Assembly: GCA_905202595.1 (NCBI GenBank)
Contig: CAJKSP010000009.1
Span: 1-59,624 of the forward strand
DNA length: 59,624 nucleotides
Direction of reading: 5' to 3'
DNA from: an uncultured Sutterella sp.
GTDB taxonomy: Bacteria > Pseudomonadota > Gammaproteobacteria > Burkholderiales > Burkholderiaceae_F
The notes beneath the pieces are model-generated. The model was not told the DNA's origin. It saw only the letters and a program-made list of their open reading frames with translations, and did not search any database. This document shows positions 25,609 through 33,966 of this stretch, piece after piece. The position numbers were made by a program, and so were the translations under genes. Positions within the stretch are counted from its first letter, which is position 1; each line of letters starts with the position of its first letter.

Positions 25609-26271
25609 ATGATTCGAATTCTTTTGATCGACGACCACACCCTTTTTCGCAGCGGCGTCAAGGCGCTCCTACAGCGTCAGGCCGACTTCAAGGTCGTAGG
25701 CGAGGCGAGCGACGGGCTAGAGGGCGTCAAGCTCGTCGAACAGGTAGAAGCCGATGTGGTCCTTTTGGATGTCGACATGCCGAGCATGAATGGGCATGAG
25801 GCGCTGGCACAAATCCGAGAGACGCATCCGAACCTGGCGGTGCTGATGCTGACCGTGAGCGAAGATTGCGAAACGTTGGGCGAATGCCTCAAGCTTGGTG
25901 CTCGAGGCTATTTGCTGAAGAAGATTGACCAGGATTTCCTGCTGCGTTCAATTCGAGCGGCCTACAACGGCGACAGCGTTATTTCGCCGCAAATGATGAC
26001 GAAGTTCGTCAACCGTCTGGCTGAGCCCGAAGCGGCGCACGCCAAGACCTCTTCAGCAGGGCAGGATCCTGCAGTGCTGACGCGCAGAGAGCGGCAGACG
26101 CTGGCTTGGCTGGCCCGAGGTGTTTCCAATAAAGAGATTGCCCGCGCACTCAATCTGGCCGAGTCCACGGTCAAGGTGCATGTACAGAGCATCCTCCGCA
26201 AACTCAATCTCTCGTCACGCGTGCAGGCGGCGATTTATGCAATTGAACATAAAATCGACAAGGAGCTTTAA
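25609..26271 (+). CDS. NarL/FixJ-family response regulator
   Basis: 220 residues. Receiver domain (1-118) with acidic pocket IDDH, phospho-acceptor D54 in LLDVDMPSMNG, LMLTVSED and the conserved Lys in YLLKKID. A LuxR-type HTH (about 150-215) reads LTRRERQTLAWLARGVSNKEIARALNLAESTVKVHVQSILRKLNLSSRVQAAIYA. It resembles NarL, but no histidine kinase gene is adjacent, so its signal is unknown. A gene for a DnaQ-like exonuclease follows 29 nt later. Confidence 0.92.
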   Translation: MIRILLIDDHTLFRSGVKALLQRQADFKVVGEASDGLEGVKLVEQVEADVVLLDVDMPSMNGHEALAQIRETHPNLAVLMLTVSEDCETLGECLKLGARGYLLKKIDQDFLLRSIRAAYNGDSVISPQMMTKFVNRLAEPEAAHAKTSSAGQDPAVLTRRERQTLAWLARGVSNKEIARALNLAESTVKVHVQSILRKLNLSSRVQAAIYAIEHKIDKEL

Positions 26272-26300
26272 GCGAATCAAGAGGCTCGAAACGTCAGCCG

Positions 26301-26846
26301 ATGTCTGCACCGATTCTTGCGCTTGATACGGAGACAACGGGACTTTCGCCTTATCGAGGCGATCGCATTGTTGAAATTGCCTGCGTGCCGATCGAGCCGG
26401 ATCTATTTCGGCCCGAACCTTTTTATGCGCTTTTGAACCCTGAGCGCAGTATTCCCAAAGCGGCTTCCCGCATCCATGGCATTCATGATGCGGATGTTGC
26501 ATCGCAGCCCTGCTTTGCCGAGGTGGCGGCTGCTTTTGTTGCTTATGTCACGGGTTGCCGAGTAGTGATTCACAACGCCCGCTTCGACGTGTCATTTCTT
26601 GACATGGAACTCGCGCGCTGTCGCTTGGGACCTTTGGCGTCGTATTGTTCCGTGTCTGATACGCTTCAGCTGTCGCACGCTCTTCATCCTGGCGAGCCTG
26701 CCTCATTGGATGCGCTTTGCAGACGCTACAACATTTCTCTTGAGCCGCGTCGAGAGCATCATGGCGCCCTGATCGATGCCGAGTTGCTCGCTGAGGTTTA
26801 TTTGAGGCTGGCTGCAGAGTCGGCAGAGCACCGCAGAAAACGGTGA
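26301..26846 (+). CDS. DnaQ-like 3'-5' exonuclease (short form)
   Basis: 181 residues. DEDDh exonuclease: ExoI LALDTETTGLSP (D9, E11), ExoII VVIHNARFDVSFLDMEL, ExoIII REHHGALIDAELLAEVYL with the His and Asp. The sequence follows the proofreading subunit epsilon closely (HGI, YINPER-like LLNPERSIP), but it is about 60 residues shorter than E. coli DnaQ and lacks the C-terminal tail that binds the polymerase alpha subunit. It may be this organism's epsilon subunit or a separate repair nuclease. Convergent with trmL, with only 2 nt between the stops. Confidence 0.85.
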   Translation: MSAPILALDTETTGLSPYRGDRIVEIACVPIEPDLFRPEPFYALLNPERSIPKAASRIHGIHDADVASQPCFAEVAAAFVAYVTGCRVVIHNARFDVSFLDMELARCRLGPLASYCSVSDTLQLSHALHPGEPASLDALCRRYNISLEPRREHHGALIDAELLAEVYLRLAAESAEHRRKR

Positions 26847-26848
26847 GT

Positions 26849-27319
26849 CTAGGAGCCGCCAGCGTAGCCGTTCTGCCGCCAGGCCTCAAAGACGGTGACG
26901 GCAACTGTATTCGACAAATTGAGCGAACGATTGCCCGGTCTCATCGGTAGCCGGATCCGTTGATCAGAAGGAAAGCTTTCACGGATGCTGTCGGGCAGCC
27001 CTTTGCTTTCAGAGCCAAACACAAACCAATCGCCAGGACAGAAAGATGCTTCGGCAAATGGACGCGAGCCTTTGGTTGTCATGGCAAACATGCGGAGCAT
27101 GTCAGGCTTTTCATCCTTCAGGAAGTCCTCCCAGGAGGTATGAACTCGCACGGTGGCATATTCGCGGTAATCAAGGCCGGCGCGCTTCATATGCTTATCG
27201 TCCATGGAGAAGCCGAGCGGCTGCACGAGATGCAGCTCGCAGCCCGTATTGGCGCAAAGGCGGATGACATTGCCCGTATTAGGCGGAATTTCTGGATGAA
27301 CAAGAACGACGCGGAACAT
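26849..27319 (-). CDS. trmL: tRNA (cytidine(34)-2'-O)-methyltransferase
   Basis: 156 residues, a SPOUT-fold methyltransferase for the wobble position of tRNA-Leu isoacceptors. Motifs are VLVHPEIPPNTGNVIRLCANTG at the start, LGFSMDDKHMKRAGLDY, FVFGSESKGLP and the knot RLPMRPGNRSLNLSNTVAVTVFEAWRQ. Length and motifs match E. coli TrmL (157). Confidence 0.94.
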   Translation of the reverse strand: MFRVVLVHPEIPPNTGNVIRLCANTGCELHLVQPLGFSMDDKHMKRAGLDYREYATVRVHTSWEDFLKDEKPDMLRMFAMTTKGSRPFAEASFCPGDWFVFGSESKGLPDSIRESFPSDQRIRLPMRPGNRSLNLSNTVAVTVFEAWRQNGYAGGS

Positions 27320-27351
27320 TCGCAGGTATGGGGTAAATGAGAGCCGTGAGA

Positions 27352-27378
27352 GAAAGCCGGAGCGCTGCGGTGGCTTTC
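27352..27378 (-). terminator. Terminator candidate at the 3' end of rpoH
   Basis: On the minus strand GAAAGCC pairs with GGCTTTC (27372-27378 with 27352-27358), followed by TCTC. The first arm overlaps the rpoH stop region. Confidence 0.5.
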
Positions 27379-28447
27379 AGAAAGGATCTTCGCCAGCAAG
27401 CGCTGCGTGCAACTTCTGGATGGCGAGCTTTTCTATCTGTCGGACGCGTTCGGCACTGATGCCGAATTCTTTAGCCAGCGCGGAGAGTGTGACAGGCTTG
27501 ACGTTGCCGTCTGCATCTTGATTGAGATAGCGTGCTTCAATGACGCGTCGGCTTCTTGGGTCAAGCGTTTTGAGTGCATTCTGCAGTCCTTCGCCTTCTA
27601 GTCGCTGTCTGTCTTCCCTTTCAAGCATCGCTTCGGGCTCATCTTCTTCTCGAGAAAGCCAGTCGGCAGGCGAGAAGTCGCTCTCGTCGTCGCTGTTGCT
27701 GTCTACAGGTGCATCAAGACTCGTTTCCTGACCATACATTCGCTCTTCCATTTCAAGCACTTCCTTTGGCTTGACGTCGAGCGACTGTGCGATTTTCTCG
27801 GCCTGCTGGCTTGTCAGCGCTGATTGGCTGTCGTCCTTCATCTGGCGCAAATTAAAGAAGAGCTTGCGCTGATTTTTGGTGGTGGCCAGCTTGACGATGC
27901 GCCAGTTACGGATGATGTATTCCTGAATTTCAGAGCGAATCCAGTGCTGAGCGAATGTCATCAAGCGGGCGCCCCGGTCGGGATCGTAGTGCTTGATGGC
28001 TTTCATGAGGCCGATGTTGCCTTCTTGGATGAGGTCGGCGTATGGCAGACCGTAGCCGAGAAAGCCGCGAGCAATGGAGATGACGAGCCGCAGATGGCTC
28101 AGTACGAGCGCCTGCGCGGCGGCCACGTCGTTTTTGTCTCGCAGCCGTTCAGCAAGGCTGCGCTCCTCTTCAGCCGAAAGCATGGGGGCGCGCTCAGCGG
28201 CCCGCATATAAGCATCCAGGTCGCCGAGACCGCCAGATACAACAGGTAACTTCGGCGCCTGATAAGGCACAAGGGCATTGGTACGGCGAACTTCCGGCAG
28301 GGCGTTTCGCCGGGCAGCGACGGCATGCGTGCGTATTGTTGCCGGGAGCGTTTCCACTTTCTTGCGGGCGGCAGGAGCAGCCTGCGGGGCCAAGGTCTCT
28401 TCAGCAGAGATGGGCGCAGAGGCGGAAGCGGCTGGAGCGGAGCTCAT
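27377..28447 (-). CDS. rpoH: Heat-shock sigma factor sigma-32 (RpoH), long N-terminus
   Basis: 356 residues against 284 in E. coli. The sigma-70 core starts near 76 (DLDAYMRAAERAPMLSAEEE). Region 2 has LPYADLIQEGNIGLMKA and RLMTFAQHWIRSEIQEYIIRNWRIVK. The RpoH box QRKLFFNLR is exact (193-201), and region 4 ends ALAKEFGISAERVRQIEKLAIQKLHAAL. The first 70 or so residues are Ala/Pro-rich and non-conserved, unlike the roughly 15-residue lead of E. coli. The start at 28447 is the first ATG not inside the ftsX end. It lies downstream of ftsE-ftsX, as in many proteobacteria. Confidence 0.94.
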   Translation of the reverse strand: MSSAPAASASAPISAEETLAPQAAPAARKKVETLPATIRTHAVAARRNALPEVRRTNALVPYQAPKLPVVSGGLGDLDAYMRAAERAPMLSAEEERSLAERLRDKNDVAAAQALVLSHLRLVISIARGFLGYGLPYADLIQEGNIGLMKAIKHYDPDRGARLMTFAQHWIRSEIQEYIIRNWRIVKLATTKNQRKLFFNLRQMKDDSQSALTSQQAEKIAQSLDVKPKEVLEMEERMYGQETSLDAPVDSNSDDESDFSPADWLSREEDEPEAMLEREDRQRLEGEGLQNALKTLDPRSRRVIEARYLNQDADGNVKPVTLSALAKEFGISAERVRQIEKLAIQKLHAALAGEDPF

Positions 28448-28573
28448 GGCTGGGCAAATGACAGGGTAAGTTCTATGGAAGAGCGGCGTCGTAAGCGGAT
28501 GCTGACGGCGTGAAGACGATACCACGAAAGCTATCAGGTGGCCGAAGGCGAGAATTTTTGGTTTGTAAACGCA

Positions 28574-28598
28574 GAATGGCCTGCAAGGCAGGCCATTC
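28574..28598 (-). terminator. Perfect 10-bp hairpin between ftsX and rpoH
   Basis: GAATGGCCTG (28574-28583) pairs with CAGGCCATTC (28589-28598) across a 5-nt loop, 31 bp after the ftsX stop. No T-tract follows. It may separate the division genes from the heat-shock gene. Confidence 0.55.
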
Positions 28599-28628
28599 GC
28601 TTGTTTCTCATGTTCTTTGAAAAGACCC

Positions 28629-29516
28629 TCAGCGCACGCGTCTCCAGCAGTCTGCTGCAGCAAGGCTCGCTACGATGCCGCCTGCAAGGACGCAGAAAAC
28701 GACGAAAGCAGCGCACCATTGGGGAGGCGGCATGGTGAGAGGGACGCTCGCGCTGTAGAGTGCTGCTGCATCCTGAACAGCTTGCCCGAAGACAGTTACG
28801 CCAGCCTGCGTGAGGCTGAGAGCAATGAGGCTTGCTACACACATGAGGAGCATGCCGCGCCAAGCGAAGGGACGGATGGCGAAAGCAGGTGAGGCGCCGA
28901 AGAGATGCAGCGTACGCATCTCGGTTTGGGCGGAGAAGGTTGTCATTCGAACCGAAGCGGCAATCACAAGAACCACCAGCGCGAGGACAACGGCCCCTAG
29001 GCATCCGACACCAACCCATGCCGCCTGTGTGACAGCACGCAGCTTTTCGTGCCAAGAAGCTTCATAAGGCACGAAGTCCACGCCTTTGAGCGCTTGCACG
29101 GCTTTGGCTGTTTGGGCAATGTCCTCTGCGGATGCATCTTCATCCAGCGTCACAATGATGATGTCGGGAAGCGGATTGCGGGCATTCTTTTTGGTCTGAA
29201 GGCCGAGGCGCTCATTGAGGTCTGCAAAGGCTTGCGCTTTGGGAATGAGCTCCGTACGCACGACATGCCGCAACGGTTGGATGTCGCTTTCAAGTTTTTT
29301 GACGTCAGCGCCTGACGTTGTGAATACCGTCATCTCAACAGACGTAGGCAGCGTGCGAAGTGGTTCGGAGAGGCCGTAGAAGACGGTGGCGATGAAAAGC
29401 GGAATCGACAGCGATAGGGCGGCAAGTACTGTGCCGAAGGCAAAAAGGCCGGGATTGCGCCGCAACCCTCGGAAGGTTTCCAATAGCGCCCAGCGCCGTG
29501 CGCTCACGAAGCTCAT
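28629..29516 (-). CDS. ftsX: Cell-division ABC transporter permease FtsX
   Basis: 295 residues. FtsX is the membrane half of FtsEX, which signals to EnvC-type amidase activators at the septum. Four membrane helices are visible (about 25-47, 165-190, 213-236, 262-286) with a periplasmic domain between the first two, the arrangement of FtsX. RMTTFSAQTEMRTLHLFGASPAFAIRPF is the conserved cytoplasmic loop. The start overlaps the ftsE stop by 4 nt (ATGA). Confidence 0.93.
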   Translation of the reverse strand: MSFVSARRWALLETFRGLRRNPGLFAFGTVLAALSLSIPLFIATVFYGLSEPLRTLPTSVEMTVFTTSGADVKKLESDIQPLRHVVRTELIPKAQAFADLNERLGLQTKKNARNPLPDIIIVTLDEDASAEDIAQTAKAVQALKGVDFVPYEASWHEKLRAVTQAAWVGVGCLGAVVLALVVLVIAASVRMTTFSAQTEMRTLHLFGASPAFAIRPFAWRGMLLMCVASLIALSLTQAGVTVFGQAVQDAAALYSASVPLTMPPPQWCAAFVVFCVLAGGIVASLAAADCWRRVR

Positions 29517-30202
29517 GGATGTGCCTCCTCATCTGCAGGCTCCACATTCGATGCGGGCAGACTGATTTCGCGAAACGGCACACCCTGAGGGTGCAGGCGC
29601 TCATGGCTTGCGGCAATGACCGTCACACCGGCGCTGACGAATGCTGCCAGGAGATCAAGAAGCGTCTGTGCATTGGCGGCATCCAGATGCGCAACGGGCT
29701 CGTCGGCCAGAATGACGACAGGTTTGTTCACGACGGCTCTGGCGAGCATGGCAAGCTGACGTTGCCCTGCAGAAAGCTGAGCTGGACGCAGCGGCGCAAG
29801 ATCGGCGATGCCGCACTTTTCAAGCGCAAGCATGGCTCGTCTGCGCGCTTCAGCGAACCCTTCCTCAGCGGCAAGCGCCGGGAGCATTACATTGTCATGC
29901 ACCGAGCGGTCGTTCAGAAGCGCGCCTTCCTGCACCATGAGCCCCATCGAGCGCCGCAGCCAGCGTCGCTGCAACTCAGTAAAGCGGTCGACGCGGTCGC
30001 CTGCCACGATCACTTCGCCGGCTGTCGGGGAGACAAGCCCTGCGAGCAGCCGCAACACAGTGCTCTTGCCGCAGCCCGTGGGGCCATGCAGTAGGACGAA
30101 TTCGCCCTGACTAACGGCCATTGAAACGTCGCGCAGCGCTGAAGCGCCATTACCGTAGCTGACGCTTACATGCCGCAGCTCCAAGAGCGGGGGTTCGTTC
30201 AT
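29513..30202 (-). CDS. ftsE: Cell-division ATP-binding protein FtsE
   Basis: 229 residues. ATPase of the FtsEX complex. Walker A is GPTGCGKST (40-48), Walker B VVILADEP (162-169), D-loop HLD and H-loop ASHE. The signature is LSAGQ (143-147) instead of the usual LSGGE/Q found in FtsE. GLMVQEGALLNDRSVHDNVMLPALA is the Q-loop region. The start overlaps the ppx stop by ATGA, and the end overlaps ftsX in the same way, so ppx, ftsE and ftsX are coupled. Confidence 0.91.
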   Translation of the reverse strand: MNEPPLLELRHVSVSYGNGASALRDVSMAVSQGEFVLLHGPTGCGKSTVLRLLAGLVSPTAGEVIVAGDRVDRFTELQRRWLRRSMGLMVQEGALLNDRSVHDNVMLPALAAEEGFAEARRRAMLALEKCGIADLAPLRPAQLSAGQRQLAMLARAVVNKPVVILADEPVAHLDAANAQTLLDLLAAFVSAGVTVIAASHERLHPQGVPFREISLPASNVEPADEEAHP

Positions 30203-31674
30203 GCCTCGAACCTCTTGAATTCGATATGCCGGCCTATTTTGGACCAGTGGCCGGACTCGACCTGAAGCAGCACATCAGTGAGGGGATGCGCGTTGAGCCA
30301 GGTGCCATCGATTTGCATGACAATACCGCCGTTTTTCGGCCGTTCGATCGAAAAAATGGGTAGCTGCACAGGGGTACGGGCATGCGCAAAGATGACGGCG
30401 AGGCGAAGCGCCAGCGCAGCTTCAGGCGTGATCGTGGTGCCAAAAAGCTCTTCCATTTTCTTCAAGTTGCCGCGCTGGGCTAAAACAAAGCTAGCCATCA
30501 CCTCCTGATCTCGGCGGCTGAATCCGGCCATGTCGGAGTTGCTGATGATGTAGCAGCTGTGCCGGTGGTAGCGTGACGAGGAGATGCTCATGCCGATTTC
30601 ATGAAGAAGCGCTCCCCAGTGCAGATGATGCAGATCGTCTTCAGAGGCTTGCGGCCGCAGCGCTCGATAGAACACAAGAGCAAACTCTGCGACGCGGCGG
30701 GCCTGATCGCGATCGACATGCGCGCCCGTCATCATGCTTTCAACGGTGATATCTCGCGTGTCCTTATCGCTCATACGGCCGAGCAAATCGTAGAGCAGTC
30801 CTACGCGGAGCGCGCCGGACGCCGGCAGCATAGCTTGCACGCCAAGCGCTCGGAAAACGGCGGAAATCACAGCGAAGCCGCCGGCGATGACTTCGCGGCG
30901 GTCTTCTTTTAGCCCCTCGATATGAATGTTCCGAATGTCATGCGCATCCAGAAGAATGCGGCGAATGCGTTCAAGGTGAGCGGGGGTCACTTCGCCTGAA
31001 CGGCTCCAGCCAAGCGCAACGCAGATGTCGCTCAGTGCGCCGAAGGTGCCAGCGGAGCCGAAAGCTTCTTCGTAATTGCCTGCTCCGAAACGAGTGATGC
31101 TCTCTTCGAGTTCAGCCTGACAGGCGAGCGTCGCCTTCTCAAGGCTTTTCGCTGTGAGCCGGCCGTCTTTAAAGAAGCGGATTGATGTGTTAACGCATCC
31201 GATCTTGTAGCTTTCGCAGCGCAGCGCTTCAAGACCTTGGCCAATGATGAGTTCCGTTGAGGCACCGCCAACATCAACGACGAGACGCTTCTTGCTTGAG
31301 GGTGGTAGCGTTCTTGCGCATCCTTTGAAGACGAGGCGCGCCTCTTCGTGGCCGCTCAGAATATCAATGCGGTGGCCGAGTGTTGCCTCGGCCTTCTTCA
31401 GAAATTCGGCGGAATTCTTGGCTACGCGAAGCGCTTGTGTGCCGACAGCGCGGATGCGGTCTGCAGGAATGCCGCTCAGACGCTCGCGGAATCGTGAGAG
31501 CGCAGCCAAAGCTTTGGCTTGAATTTCCGGCGTGAGATTGCCTTCGTCGTCAAAGCCGCCGGCAAGGCGGATGGTTTCCTTCCAATAGCTTTGAGAGACA
31601 ATGCGGTCTCCCTGAACCTGTCCGATTTCAACTCGGAAGCTGTTGCTGCCAAGATCAACGGCGCCTAAAAGCAT
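30199..31674 (-). CDS. ppx: Exopolyphosphatase / GppA-family phosphatase
   Basis: 491 residues. Hydrolyses inorganic polyphosphate or pppGpp. ASKHA fold: AVDLGSNSFRVEIGQV at 5-20, RAVGTQALRVAKN, LSGHEEARLVFKG, VVDVGGASTELIIG, and EAFGSAGTFGALS. The C-terminal HD-like helical part (about 310-491) contains GALLHEIGMSISSSRYHRHSCYIISNSDMAGFSRRDQ. Length fits Ppx/GppA (500-513). Unusually it lies between ftsY and ftsE, genes that are adjacent in many bacteria, and overlaps ftsE by 4 nt. Ppx versus GppA activity cannot be decided. Confidence 0.9.
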   Translation of the reverse strand: MLLGAVDLGSNSFRVEIGQVQGDRIVSQSYWKETIRLAGGFDDEGNLTPEIQAKALAALSRFRERLSGIPADRIRAVGTQALRVAKNSAEFLKKAEATLGHRIDILSGHEEARLVFKGCARTLPPSSKKRLVVDVGGASTELIIGQGLEALRCESYKIGCVNTSIRFFKDGRLTAKSLEKATLACQAELEESITRFGAGNYEEAFGSAGTFGALSDICVALGWSRSGEVTPAHLERIRRILLDAHDIRNIHIEGLKEDRREVIAGGFAVISAVFRALGVQAMLPASGALRVGLLYDLLGRMSDKDTRDITVESMMTGAHVDRDQARRVAEFALVFYRALRPQASEDDLHHLHWGALLHEIGMSISSSRYHRHSCYIISNSDMAGFSRRDQEVMASFVLAQRGNLKKMEELFGTTITPEAALALRLAVIFAHARTPVQLPIFSIERPKNGGIVMQIDGTWLNAHPLTDVLLQVESGHWSKIGRHIEFKRFEA

Positions 31675-31721
31675 TGCGGAATCCTTTGCAGAAAGAGAGG
31701 GGTGGGTGTCAGCATGCGGTC

Positions 31722-32669
31722 TCAGTGAGGACCAGGCAGCGACGGATCGAGGCCGACAAGCGCGTTGGCGAAGGGCACGGCACGGAAGCGCTGCAGGTCC
31801 TCGAGCTTTTCTCCGACGCCGATAAAGTAGATCGGAAGCGGATGGTCTGTTCGAGCGGCGGTAATGGCGGCGAGGACGCCTCCTTTGGCAGTGCCGTCGA
31901 GCTTGGTGATGATGAGACCCGTGAGGCCGCAGGCTTCGTCAAATGCCTTCACCTGAGCGAGCGCATTCTGTCCGTTCGTACCGTCGACGACAAGAATGAC
32001 CTCGTGAGGCGCACCCTCTAGCGCCTTAGCCTGAGAGCGGCGAATGCGGCGCAGCTCCTCCATCAAATTCGTCTGAGTGGGAAGGCGGCCTGCTGTATCG
32101 CAGATCACGACGTCAGTGCCGCGGGCATGTGCGGCGTTGACGGCATCAAAGACTACGGCGGCGGGGTCGCCGCCCGTCTGCGAGATCACTTCAATACGGT
32201 TGCGCTCGCCCCAGACTGCGAGTTGTTCGCGGGCGGCGGCGCGAAAAGTGTCGCCGGCAGCCAGCAGAACAGAACGGCCATCATCAGCGAGGAATTTGGC
32301 CAGCTTGCCGATGGTCGTCGTTTTCCCTGCGCCATTGACGCCGGTCATCATGATGTCGAATGGCTTGGCGCGGGTAACGTCGAGGTCTTTTTCAGCAGGC
32401 AGCAGAATTTTGACGATTTCGTCTCGAAGAGCGAGCCGCACTTCATCTTTGGTCTTCAGGCCGCGTAGCTTAATGTCGTCGCGAAGACGCTGTAGGATAC
32501 GAGACGAGGTTTCTACTCCGACGTCGGCCGTGATGAGCGCATATTCAAGCTCCTCAAGGAAGTCTTCGTCCACGACGCCGCCCGTGAAGAGCCCGACGAT
32601 GTTAACGCGTGTTCTAGCGAGGCCGTTTTTGAGCCGGGACAGCCACCCTTCAGAAGATCCGAAACCCAT
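31722..32669 (-). CDS. ftsY: Signal recognition particle receptor FtsY
   Basis: 315 residues. GTPase receptor that brings SRP-ribosome complexes to the Sec translocon. Helical N domain about 1-95; G domain with TGVNGAGKTTTIGKL (109-123), DTFRAAAREQL, DTAGRLPTQTNLMEEL (191-206), TKLDGTAKGG and the C-terminal FIGVGEKLEDLQRF. There is almost no acidic A domain, unlike the long one of E. coli FtsY. The start at 32669 (MGFGSSEGWLSRLKNGLARTR) begins with the membrane-binding amphipathic helix; the open frame upstream overlaps the rsmD promoter. Confidence 0.95.
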   Translation of the reverse strand: MGFGSSEGWLSRLKNGLARTRVNIVGLFTGGVVDEDFLEELEYALITADVGVETSSRILQRLRDDIKLRGLKTKDEVRLALRDEIVKILLPAEKDLDVTRAKPFDIMMTGVNGAGKTTTIGKLAKFLADDGRSVLLAAGDTFRAAAREQLAVWGERNRIEVISQTGGDPAAVVFDAVNAAHARGTDVVICDTAGRLPTQTNLMEELRRIRRSQAKALEGAPHEVILVVDGTNGQNALAQVKAFDEACGLTGLIITKLDGTAKGGVLAAITAARTDHPLPIYFIGVGEKLEDLQRFRAVPFANALVGLDPSLPGPH

Positions 32670-32740
32670 ACCGTTCGATTGCTTGTTTTTTGCTAGTTCT
32701 GACGATGTCCCTGCACAGCAGACCGGGACGCGAGCGGCAG

Positions 32741-33466
32741 ATGCGCTCGAATCCTGCAAGTTTAGCAACCTCGCCTCGGCGCCGCGGTGCTCCGGGGGCG
32801 GTTTGCATTGTTGGCGGCCAGTGGCGCCGCAGTGTGCTCAGCGTGGCAGACCGCGCTGGGCTCCGACCGACGCCTGAGCGTGTACGGGAAACCGTTTTCG
32901 ATTGGCTTGCGCATCTGTTCCCTTCAATGAAGGCTCTTGATGTGCTCGATCTCTTTGCGGGAACTGGTGCGCTAGGCATTGAGGCGGCCAGCCGAGGAGC
33001 CGCATCGCTCGATGCGGTCGATGCTGATCCGGGCGCCGCTCGAGAAATCGAAGCAAACTTGCGCCGGTTGGGGGCGAATGACCGCTGCCATGCTTGCCGA
33101 AGCGATGCTTTCGTTTTTGTCGCAGGCCGCCTCGCAGTGTATGACGTCATTTTTATTGATCCGCCCTATGCGCTGGAACTGCAAGAGCGCGCTATTCGTG
33201 CGGCGCTGCCTGCGCTGAAGCCCAACGGCGTTCTCTATGTCGAGTGGCCAAAGAGTGCCGCTTCCAAGGAGCTTCTTGCCGAGCTTGGACTCACAGTGGT
33301 GAGGAAGGGAACGGCAGGGGTTGTTGTCTACGAACTGCTTGCTCGTCAGAGTTCAGTGCCTGCGGCGCTTGCAAAGCTGCCTAAGGAGAAAGGTAAAAAA
33401 GCCAAGATCGCTCGCAAAGCCGCAGAGAGAGCTCTGGCGGCTGCTCAAAAGGAGCCTGAATCATGA
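32741..33466 (+). CDS. rsmD: 16S rRNA (guanine(966)-N2)-methyltransferase
   Basis: 241 residues from ATG 32741 (ATGs at 32705 and 32690 are also in frame). The sequence CIVGGQWRRSVLSVADRAGLRPTPERVRETVFDWL opens the family core; LDLFAGTGALGIEAASRGA binds SAM and FIDPPYALEL is the catalytic NPPY-type motif. A Lys/Ala-rich tail of about 40 residues follows the usual C-terminus. The stop overlaps the coaD start by ATGA. Divergent from ftsY, a common arrangement. Confidence 0.91.
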   Translation: MRSNPASLATSPRRRGAPGAVCIVGGQWRRSVLSVADRAGLRPTPERVRETVFDWLAHLFPSMKALDVLDLFAGTGALGIEAASRGAASLDAVDADPGAAREIEANLRRLGANDRCHACRSDAFVFVAGRLAVYDVIFIDPPYALELQERAIRAALPALKPNGVLYVEWPKSAASKELLAELGLTVVRKGTAGVVVYELLARQSSVPAALAKLPKEKGKKAKIARKAAERALAAAQKEPES

Positions 33467-33960
33467 ATGTGCGCGCCGTGTATCCCGGCACTTTCGATCC
33501 AATGACGACGGGGCATGCAGACATTGTTCGGCGCGCGGCCCGCATTTTCCCCGAAGTGCTGGTCGCTGTGGCGGAAAGTGCGGGCAAGCATCCGCTTTTG
33601 ACTCTTGAAGAGCGTCTGGAGTGTGCACGCATAGTCTGCTCAGATCTTCCAAATGTGCAGGTCTTTTCTTTTCGGGGACTTCTGAAAGATTTCGTGCAGG
33701 CTCACAGCGTTGGGGTCATTCTTCGAGGGGCGCGCGCCGTAAGCGATTTTGAATATGAATTCCGAATGGCGGGCATGAATCGGCAGCTTATGCCTGATGT
33801 AGAAACGGTGTTCCTTGCTCCGTCGGATCAATACCAATTTGTCACTGGAACGTTCGTGCGCGAAATTGCTTGTCTTGGAAACGGCGATGACGCGGCGCGC
33901 TTTGTCGACCCGAGGGTCTGGCCCATTCTTCAGCGTGCAGCAAAGCGCGTCCGAGACTGA
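33463..33960 (+). CDS. coaD: Phosphopantetheine adenylyltransferase
   Basis: 165 residues. Fourth step of CoA synthesis, making dephospho-CoA from 4'-phosphopantetheine and ATP. The nucleotidyltransferase motif is VYPGTFDPMTTGHADIV (TTGH form of HxGH), followed by LRGARAVSDFEYEFRMAGMNRQL and the ISSTxVR-equivalent TGTFVREIACLGN. Length matches E. coli CoaD (159). Coupled to rsmD by a 4-nt overlap. Confidence 0.96.
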   Translation: MNVRAVYPGTFDPMTTGHADIVRRAARIFPEVLVAVAESAGKHPLLTLEERLECARIVCSDLPNVQVFSFRGLLKDFVQAHSVGVILRGARAVSDFEYEFRMAGMNRQLMPDVETVFLAPSDQYQFVTGTFVREIACLGNGDDAARFVDPRVWPILQRAAKRVRD

Positions 33961-33966
33961 GGCGCT

